Assembly (NCBI GenBank): GCA_029168955.1
Contig: JAPDOI010000209.1
Coordinates: 868,001 to 932,000, forward strand
Direction of reading: 5' to 3'
Length of the DNA stretch: 64,000 nt
Source: Aplectana chamaeleonis
Taxonomy: Eukaryota > Nematoda > Chromadorea > Rhabditida > Cosmocercidae
Part shown: positions 56,900 through 64,000 of the stretch, in pieces
Layout: the number at the start of each line of letters is the position of its first letter
Numbering within the stretch: position 1 is the first letter of the stretch
Position numbers and translations under genes: made by a program
The notes under the pieces: generated by a model
The model's input: the letters and a program-made list of their open reading frames with translations, nothing else
Database searches by the model: none
What the model was told of the DNA's origin: nothing

Positions 56900-57095
56900 C
56901 AAAAATCATCGACATTCAGGGGAAGGAATAAATGCAAGTTTACCTAATAAAAACACTCAATAAAAGCAAGCAAGCACTTCAGTCGATGTTTTGGACTAGA
57001 TGAGTGCAAAAATATCCGAGCAGGTCAGCTCGAAGGTTAATGTTCATTCAAGATCAGCTGATGTTCTTGATAATAGAGATCATCGATGCCGATGA
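56900..57095. repeat. Dispersed repeat, about 200 bp, copy 2
   Basis: Diverged direct copy of 49385-49592. Confidence 0.5.
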
Positions 57096-57233
57096 TACTC
57101 GGACAGTCGGGGCTTAGTACGTCAGCACAATACCGTTAGTACGCCGGCACAAAGGGAGCGGCAGCACCTGTGCTGTAGCTGCTGGTAACAGCAGGATATA
57201 CTGGCAACGACCAGGAGCTCCTGTTGCTTGTGC

Positions 57234-57665
57234 TGGCGTACTAACGCTTTGTTTATCGTGGCACGCGTGCTCTTGCCAGCCCCTCTCTCCTAGTGTCTGC
57301 TGCCACTCTCCTCCATTGATTTGTCTGATACGATTGAACATTGCAGCATCCCCTTGTACGATGGCGGCGGGTATATAAAGCGGCCAGTCTTGCTGAGGGG
57401 GCAGTTGGCCGTTTGAGGCCAGCCCGAGGAGGTGACGTCGTGTCACTTTTCGGGCGTTAATTTTGAACGCTAAGCGGGTTATCCCCATGGCCCATCGCGA
57501 GGGAGGCCTCCTCGTTGAGGACCGTGGCGAAGATGATGCCCTCGTTGCGGACCGCGGCGAGGATGGCCTCCTTGCTGCTGACCGTGACAAGAATTATACC
57601 GAACACCGCAAGGAGGGTGGCAGTCCAAACTCTGTCGATAATGAGCGTTAGTACGCCAGCATACG
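57234..57665. mobile_element. Putative TIR element, TGCTGGCGTACTAACGC ends
   Basis: TGCTGGCGTACTAACGC (57234) is inverted as GCGTTAGTACGCCAGCA (57648-57664). A third, direct copy (CCGTTAGTACGCCGGCAC) lies at 57137, so boundaries are uncertain. Inside are a TATA-like TATATAAAG (57371-57379) and three 30-bp units (57503-57592). A 158-residue minus-strand frame (57114-57590) is opened by these repeats and is not a recognised protein. Confidence 0.45.
57503..57592. repeat. 30-bp tandem repeat, three units
   Basis: Units follow the pattern GGCCTCCTCGTTGAGGACCG then TGGCGAAGAT. A closely related sequence occurs inside the large inverted repeat (28900-28975 and 36140-36225). Confidence 0.6.
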
Positions 57666-57704
57666 TTAGCAGGATATGCTGCCGCAACCAGCAGCTTCTC
57701 TGAA

Positions 57705-57965
57705 GTTTTTCAACAGCTTGCTGCCAGCATTTGCGGAAAACTAACGAATGTCATTGGTTAGATGTCGATCACGAGCTGGAATACCGGCGGTTAGTTACTG
57801 GTTAGCTGCTCGTTACCGGCGCGCAAGATGTCCAACCGAGTCGCGAGCAGCTTGCGACCAGCATATACGGACAATTTACCAATGTCATTGGTTGGATGTC
57901 CGTAATGCGTTGAATACGAGCTGCGAGTTGCGCGTTAACTGTTCATAGGCGGCGCGTAAGATGTT
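57705..57965. repeat. Tandem duplication, about 135-bp unit
   Basis: Two diverged units share CAGCTTGC.(A/G)CCAGCAT, AATGTCATTGGTT(A/G)GATGTC and GGCGCG(C/T)AAGATGT. Confidence 0.6.
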
Positions 57966-58720
57966 CGTCTCACAAGGGATCATCAACTGGCCACAAACGC
58001 CGTTTTCAACGAAGTTCATACCACCTGACGTACTTCCAATACAAGCTCAATTCTATGTTTGTAGATATCTGTTGCGGAGCTTGCTCAACCGAGTTTAGCG
58101 GGCTTCCTCAGTCGGGAGCTAAGGTAAGGCACATCCACCACCAGGCAATTTTTCACGGTGTTCAGGAAAATTGTTTTGGATTTGGCTCGAAGACTTATTT
58201 CTGGGGCTTATCTGGGATTCTGAACATGAAATTGAGGACCAAAGGTCGATTTTCGGCCAATTTCGACATGTCGGCACAAAGGCTCACCGCAGAAAATTTT
58301 CGGGGGGAAAATGCTACTTTTGATGATTTTCAAATCGCAACGATACATTCGCCTCGAAACTTCCTGTAAAGATAATTTGAAGTTCCAAAATCGAATTTAA
58401 GGTTCATTGATTGATTTTTGATAGATTAAGATAAGTTTCCGTGGGTATACGCTAAATTGGTAAATGTCCCGGAGTGAAAAAATCTCCCACGGGGGTTTTC
58501 TTGGGTGCTTAACGAGAATTTGAAGTCTATTTATCGATACTAAGGTTCGGTACGCTAGTTAAGTAGCATACTATGTAGCTACCGTAGCCTATAGTGATCC
58601 TCTGGATAACGGGCGTCAGATTCGCGTTCAGGACCCCGAATGATCCCTAGGAAAAATTTTGAGCCAAGTCGGAAACATTTTTCATAAACACCCTAAAAAT
58701 TCTCTGAGGGGTACCCTTAC
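57966..58720. other. Stretch without recognised features
   Basis: A 104-residue frame (58055-58369) begins MFVDICCGACSTEFSG but shows no domain I recognise and no splice signals I trust. Confidence 0.35.
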
Positions 58721-61335
58721 GGTCCCTGTCAGAGTTGGTTGCAAAAATCACCGCGGCCAGCCCGGTCGATACGTATGAGAAACATGGATGATCGAGGTTG
58801 CAAAAAACACCCGGTGTATCCATGTGTGTCTGACGCGGTCAATATGTATGAAATTGGTGGAACGATTTCATGGATATCATTCATTTCTTACCTTATATCA
58901 TGTGAACATCGGTTCAACCACATCGGCTGTTTTTTGCATCCCACCCCATGCATGTCTTTCATGATCATCGACCGGGCTGGCTACACCGATCATCCAACTA
59001 TGACCGAGGCCTACCTTTGCCCCATTGAAGAAGCCCGCCATAGGCCGTATTCATGATTGCGTTAAACCTGGGATGCAGGCTTGGGTTGGGTTCCGCGCCA
59101 GAATCAGCGCGTTGGTGCATGCTCTAAACCCAACCCAAATCGACAAACCCAGGTCAAACCCAATGATGATTCCGGTCTCATAACTCGGTTCAGAGAAATC
59201 CACAGCAGCTACACAGACATAGATTCAAAAATGTCGTTAGAAGTACACCATCTGGTATGAATTTCGTTGGAAGCGCCATTTGTGAACCCTTGTCAGTCGC
59301 GAGCAGGTTAAAGCCACGTGATGTCGAATTACTGCTCGCACTATATTCGAGCTTCTTTTGTATAAACGAGGGGCATTAGCCAGATTTGGCGAATTGAATT
59401 TCCGACGCTCGTACATAGAAAGCTCAGAATTTGACAGAAAGTTGTCAAAGAAGCATTTTTGCGAGTTTTATTTTCCAGTGTACATATCTTGGCTAAATGG
59501 CAGCAAAACTCGATGGAATTTGATTTCATTTGGCATCAACCAGCATGAGTAACGCATACATGATTTTGCATGAGTTTTGAAAGCTCAATTTTCGGATACA
59601 AATTTTAATGTTGAATTGTTAATAATCACATAATGTCACTAAATCGAATAGAAAACGATTTCGCGACGATTACACAAACTAGCGTTATTTCATCAAAATA
59701 TGGTTACAAATATGTTGTTATTTCTTGTCACCCATTTTAGAAAACGAATTAACGAATTTTCGCCCTTGTTGGGCCTACATGTAGTCTTGACACGAATGAA
59801 AAAGGACGACATTTATACGCTAGTTGAACATACTGAGACAATGGTGGGGAGGTTCCCGAAAGTGGAAATTTCCCCACCATTGTGTGAGCAGCCAACGGCT
59901 CTGAGCCAACATTCTTCATTTGATTTGTAATCGAAAATTTGTTATCAATGGTTATGAAACAAATGATTCCCCCATAAAAGTAGAAGGAAAGTTCTGTTTT
60001 GCAAATTCTCGTGTCAGAGAAACACGTGTCAGGAACTGACAATATTTCAAGGACGTGCAACGGTTTCGAATTTCTTTTGAGTTCAACTTAGTTATCTAGG
60101 ACGCCCCATAGCATATCAACTGTCCTTATCGGAACAAATTCCGGTCCGCAGTTGCGGAGAACCGCTGTGGCAGCACCATGGTAATCGTGCTGGGACGAAT
60201 CGTAATCCTTACGGAACCCGGTTGTCGCCGCGACACCAGCTGTTGCCAACTGCAGAGCGGAATTTAGCTACCATATCCTCCAAGAACTCTTTTCTTTTTC
60301 GAAACTTCCAAACAGCGGAAACAAACCGTTGTGGTTCTCTATGAGGAAGCGCTTTTGGCTCCATAAAGGACTTTGATTATGTGAGTGCCGATAAAATATG
60401 TATATATGCATGTGAACCTAATAGCGCTATCATTAAAAGGGAGATGATGTTAAATTGTTTTAGGAACAGTCAATTCTTCCTCGTAAAAATACCACAACGG
60501 TTTTGTTTCCGCTGTTTGGAAGTTTCGAAAAAGAAAGAGTTCTTGGAGGATATTGTTCATTTTTGTAGACTCTCCTCTTTCCGCTTTCCTATTGTTCCCT
60601 TTTTTTGTTGAAGCATTTGTAACGCTAACCAAACCACTTCTGCTTGGGAGACCCCTTTTTACAGAATTGTTCACTTTTTCTTGATATTACGCTGTAATAT
60701 CCCATGCAAGTAATTTCGAACAAAGACCTCTTTCATCTCCCCACTGGATCAGTCCTCTTTCTGTGGTCACAAGAATCAATGACCCAAACTGTTGTAAAAC
60801 TATCTCAGAAAAATCACTCGATGTGAAAAGCGCGCCCATGCCGATCACTTTTTCCGCAGGGCTACCGTAACCATTCTTGAACAAAACATGATAACGAAAG
60901 TAAACACACGCTCCAAACATGCGGGGTATAAAGAGCGGAGGAGCGGTATGCATTCATTCACACACCGCTCTCCTCGAGAAGCCACTGGGGAGTGGCTGAG
61001 GAGGTCAGAAATTGTGCAAACATGTTTGTTGGCTATTAGGATGTGCTCATAACCATGCTGACACTTGGAAAAAATTTTAAGGAGGGTTACGGTAGCCCTG
61101 CGGAAAAAATGATCGGCATGAGCGTGCTTGTCTCGATGTGGCTGACAAGACCGATGTTCACATGATATTAGCTAAGAAATGAATGATATCCATGATATCG
61201 TTCCACATAATTCATTCATATTGATCGCGTCAGCCACATCTGGCTACACCGGGTGTTATTTGCACCTTCCATGTTTTTCATACGTATCGAACGGGTCGGC
61301 CACTGTGATTTTCTCAACCAACTCTGACAGGGACC
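58721..61335. mobile_element. Non-autonomous TIR element, about 2.6 kb
   Basis: Terminal inverted repeats of about 210 bp (58721-58930 and 61128-61335) begin GGTCCCTGTCAGAGTTGGTTG and stay well conserved (CGATACGTATGA.AAACATGGA, ATATCATTCATTTCTTA, ATATCATGTGAACATCGGT). TTA lies next to each end, as for PIF/Harbinger elements, though one end has an extra base. The interior has nested inverted pairs (60279-60335 with 60470-60553; 60836-60880 with 61085-61125) but no transposase. Confidence 0.75.
60905..60995 (+). other. TATA-like box followed by two hairpins
   Basis: GGTATAAAGAGCGG is followed by a stem GAGGAGCGGT / ACCGCTCTCCTC and then a perfect small hairpin GCCACTGGGGAGTGGC. It might be a small RNA gene or just debris. 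No family recognised. Confidence 0.2.
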
Positions 61336-61980
61336 TTAGGCCCCGGTTATAGTTGGTCGCCCAGACGTAGCCAGCCCGGTCGATAATCATGAAAGCCTGC
61401 TGCCGGATGCAGAATCTGCCTGCAGTTCTTCGCTTTCAAATGAAAGTAACTTAAAACCGGGACAGTCAGAAACTACCTTCCATTCCATCTGGACACTTTC
61501 ACATCAGTGGAACAAAGCAGTTTTACATACTCATTATTTCGTTTCGTTGCCCCATTCCTTGGCAGAACAGCCGCTTCGATTCCATGAATCTGATATGAAA
61601 AAGCTCTGCTGAGCTGCGAATGGAGATAGTTCTAACAATTTGTTTTTGAATTTGGATGCTAATAAGCAAGCATATACCATTTATTGCAGAAAAAATCAGT
61701 AGGCTGGTGAAGAAGGAAGAGGAGCACTCAAAATGGGGTTGTGTGAATGACCTTACATGAAACTGAAAAGCAGCCTGGCAACATGACCTGACATGACTCA
61801 TATAACATCTCAAACTTTCTGCTTGCTATGCTTGTCATCCTAACACCTTTACAGAAGTTTTGCAAGGTGTTCTCTCCTGCGCAAATTCCGGGGCATAATT
61901 TCTCGGATGGCTAGCATCGAGTCTGGGCTCCTGCTCACTCTACGGGGTGAAGTCTTCACAACTTTTCGGATGAGCAGCAA
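61336..61980. other. Stretch without recognised genes
   Basis: Begins with a MITE terminus related to 56424 and to 58960-59015 (GTAGCCAGCCCGGTCGATAATC). Otherwise nothing recognised. Confidence 0.35.
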
Positions 61981-62097
61981 CGGGTCCCGAACACCTGCCA
62001 CTATCCGGGTTTCCACGACGTCCCGATGACTTCATCAGAAGCTCGAAGCACTTTTCACGACGTCCCGATGACGTCATCAGAAGCCCGAAGCACTTTT

Positions 62098-62298
62098 GGG
62101 ACTATCCTAGACGGGAAGGGGGTCACCCACGATTTTCCCATGAAAATGAATGGAAAACCTGATAAAGATGTTTGATGCTGCTATCAATCATTGTTGTTGA
62201 TGAAGTTCTGTAGAAATAGTTCGATTGATAGCGTTATAGATCGGTGGTTCATTCCATTTCTGACTTGAATCTTGAGTGCCCCCGTCTAGGATAGTCCC
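62098..62298. mobile_element. MITE within minisatellite, copy 1
   Basis: Ends GGGACTATCCTAGACGGG and CCCGTCTAGGATAGTCCC are perfect inverted repeats. An inner pair GCTATCAATC / GATTGATAGC forms a hairpin. Non-coding. Confidence 0.8.
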
Positions 62299-62348
62299 GC
62301 ACTTCTCATGATGTCCCGATGATGTCATCAGAAGCCCGAAGCACTCTT

Positions 62349-62543
62349 GGGACTATCCTAGACGGGGCACCCACGACTTTCTCATGAAAATGAATGGAAA
62401 CCTTGATAAAAGGTGCTTGATGCTGCTATCAGTCATTGTTGTTGATGAAGTTGTGTAGAAATACTTTGATTGATAAGCGTTATAGATCGGTGGTTCATTT
62501 CATTTCTGACTTGAATCTTGAGTGCCCCGTCTAGGATAGTCCC
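62349..62543. mobile_element. MITE within minisatellite, copy 2
   Basis: Both termini intact (GGGACTATCCTAGACGGG and inverse). Closely similar to copies 1, 3 and 4. Confidence 0.8.
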
Positions 62544-62594
62544 GCACTTCTCATGATGTCCCGATGACGTCATCAGAAGCCCGGAAGCACTCTT

Positions 62595-62788
62595 GGGACT
62601 ATCCTAGACGGGAGGCACCCAACTTTCTCATGAAAATGAATGGAAACCTTGATAAAGGTGCTTGATGCTGCTATCAGTCATTGTTGTTGATGAAGTTGTG
62701 TAGAAATACTTTGATTGATAGCGTTATAGATCGGTGGTTCATTTCATTTCTGACTTGAATCTTGAGTGCCCCCGTCTGGAGTAGGCTC
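62595..62788. mobile_element. MITE within minisatellite, copy 3
   Basis: Left terminus intact; right terminus changed to CCCGTCTGGAGTAGGCTCC. Confidence 0.75.
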
Positions 62789-62839
62789 CGCACTTCTCAC
62801 GATGTCCCGATGACGTCATCAGAAGCCCGAAGCACTCTT

Positions 62840-63035
62840 GGGACTATCCTAGAACGGGGCACCCACGACTTTCTCATGAAAATCAATGGAAACCTTTGAT
62901 AAAGGTGCTTGATGCTGCTATCAGTCATTGTTGTTCATGAAGTTGTGTAGAAATACTTTGATTGATAGCGTTATAGATCGGTGGTTCATTCCATTTCTGA
63001 CTTGAATCTTGAGTGCCCCCGTCTGGGGTAGGCCC
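62840..63035. mobile_element. MITE within minisatellite, copy 4
   Basis: Left GGGACTATCCTAGAACGGG; right CCCGTCTGGGGTAGGCCC, sharing a right-end change with copy 3, so copies 3 and 4 are closest relatives. Confidence 0.75.
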
Positions 63036-64000
63036 GCACTTTTCACGACGTCCCAATGACGTCATCAGAAATTCGAGGTACCTTTACGACGTCCCGATGA
63101 CGTCATCAGAAGCCCAGCACTTTCACGACGTCCCGATGACGTCATAAGAAGCCCGAAGCACTTTCACGACGTCCCGATGACGTCATCAGAAACCCGAAGC
63201 ACTTTCACGACGTCCCGATGACGTCGCGTCAGAAGCCCGAAGCACTTTTCACGACGTCCCGATGACGTCATCAAGCCCGAAGCACTTTCACGACGTCCCG
63301 ATGACGTCATCAGAAGCTCCTGAAGCTTACTTTTCACGGCGTCCCGATGACGTCATCAGAAGCCCGAAGCACTTTTCACGACGTCCCGATGACGTCATCA
63401 GAAACCCGAAGCACTTTCACGACGTCCCGATGACGTCGTCAGAAGCACGAAGCACTTTTCACGACGTCCCGATGACGTCATCAGGAGCCCGAAGCACTTT
63501 CACTACGTCCCGATGACGTCATCAGAAGCCCGAAGCACTTTTCACGACGTCCCGATGACGTCATCAGAAGCCCGAAGCACTTTCACGACGTCCCGGTGAC
63601 GTCATAAGAAGCCCGAAGCACTTTACGACGTCCCGATGACGTCATCAGAAACCCGAAGCACTTTCACGACGTCCCGATGACGTCGTCAGAAGCACTGAAG
63701 CGCTTTTCACGACGTCCCGATGACGTCATCAGGAGCCCGGAAGCACTTTCACTACGTCCCGATGACGTCATCAGAAGCCCGAAGCACTTTCACGACGTCC
63801 CGATGACGTCATCAGAAGCCGGAAGCACTTTTCACTGACGTCCCGATGACGTCATCAGAAGCGCACGAAGCACTCTCACGACGTCCCCATGACGTCATCA
63901 GAAGCCCGAAGCACTTTTCACGACGTCCCGATGACGTCATCAGAAGCCCGAAGCACTTTCACGACGTCCCGATGACGTCATCAGAAGCCCGAAGCACTTT

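Larger units (their letters stand above)
62010..64000. repeat. 41-bp minisatellite with CRE palindromes; runs off the window
   Basis: Unit: CACGACGTCCCGATGACGTC then ATCAGAAGCCCGAAGCACTT(TT), about 39-43 bp. By hand count about 23 units keep an intact TGACGTCA (the cAMP-response element palindrome), usually inside GATGACGTCATC. From 63036 the array is uninterrupted. Variant units (AAACCC, then GTCGTCAG, then CAGGAGCC, then CACTACG) recur in order about 247 bases apart, a higher-order repeat. Between 62098 and 63035 the array is interleaved with four MITE copies. Confidence 0.9.

Noticed and set aside
57114..57590. 158-residue frame with RS/RP-rich start
   Set aside because: The N-terminal repeats come from a 30-bp DNA tandem repeat and the rest lies between inverted repeats; no domain recognised.
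63262..63516. 84-residue repetitive frame (MTSSSPKHFHDV)
   Set aside because: Produced by translating the CRE minisatellite; indels in neighbouring units shift the frame.
62010..64000. CRISPR-like array of about 41-bp repeats
   Set aside because: There are no unique spacers; the whole unit is repeated head to tail. The other content points to a nematode genome. It is a minisatellite.

Overview
The window looks like repeat-rich intergenic DNA from a nematode, most likely a clade V (strongylid or hookworm-like) species. This rests on a full RTE-type LINE with nematode-style endonuclease/RT, a second LINE of CR1-like organisation, a Tc3-like mariner with long inverted repeats, nematode splice acceptors (TTTTCAG) and many small TTAA- and 8-bp-TSD MITEs. 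Species is inference only. I find no convincing conserved host protein gene. The only candidate host-like gene is a tiny secreted-peptide gene (29 aa with a signal peptide) present in three identical copies.

Layout. 1-5.3 kb: tandem repeats, MITEs and a dead Tc3-like mariner (1718-3271, TA target sites). 5.3-9.0 kb: an RTE LINE on the minus strand, with an (AT)n array at each end. 9.0-14.5 kb: MITEs and unrecognised DNA. 14.5-43.5 kb: a very large, imperfect inverted repeat centred near 34,550. Its arms carry different insertions: the left arm has a 4.06-kb near-complete LINE (29991-34048), a 5-kb foldback element (18873-23830), a tandem copy of a 2.28-kb block, and a MITE. The right arm has another MITE and a longer CR1-like remnant. 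43.7-44.8 kb: an hAT-like element with a perfect 8-bp target duplication. 44.8-47.1 and 52.6-55.4 kb: two diverged copies of a 2.3-2.7 kb repeat. 47.3-49.2 kb: half a MITE joined to an RTE remnant truncated at both ends. 49.6-52.4 kb: a GC-rich hairpin minisatellite, and a dimer of an hAT-like MITE whose interior is a 43-bp minisatellite. 56-61.4 kb: further MITEs and a 2.6-kb TIR element. 62-64 kb: a minisatellite of about 41 bp carrying more than twenty TGACGTCA (CRE) palindromes, which has captured and amplified a MITE; the array runs off the window end.

The main scientific content is structural. Paired filled and empty sites in the two arms of the inverted repeat date insertions relative to one another and define element ends exactly. 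Several non-autonomous families can be given target-site rules (TTAA; 8 bp; TA; possibly TTA) from this window alone. The chief caution is that an inverted repeat with haplotype-like differences between arms could be an assembly join of two haplotypes through the central hairpin; long reads across 34.0-35.1 kb would settle this.
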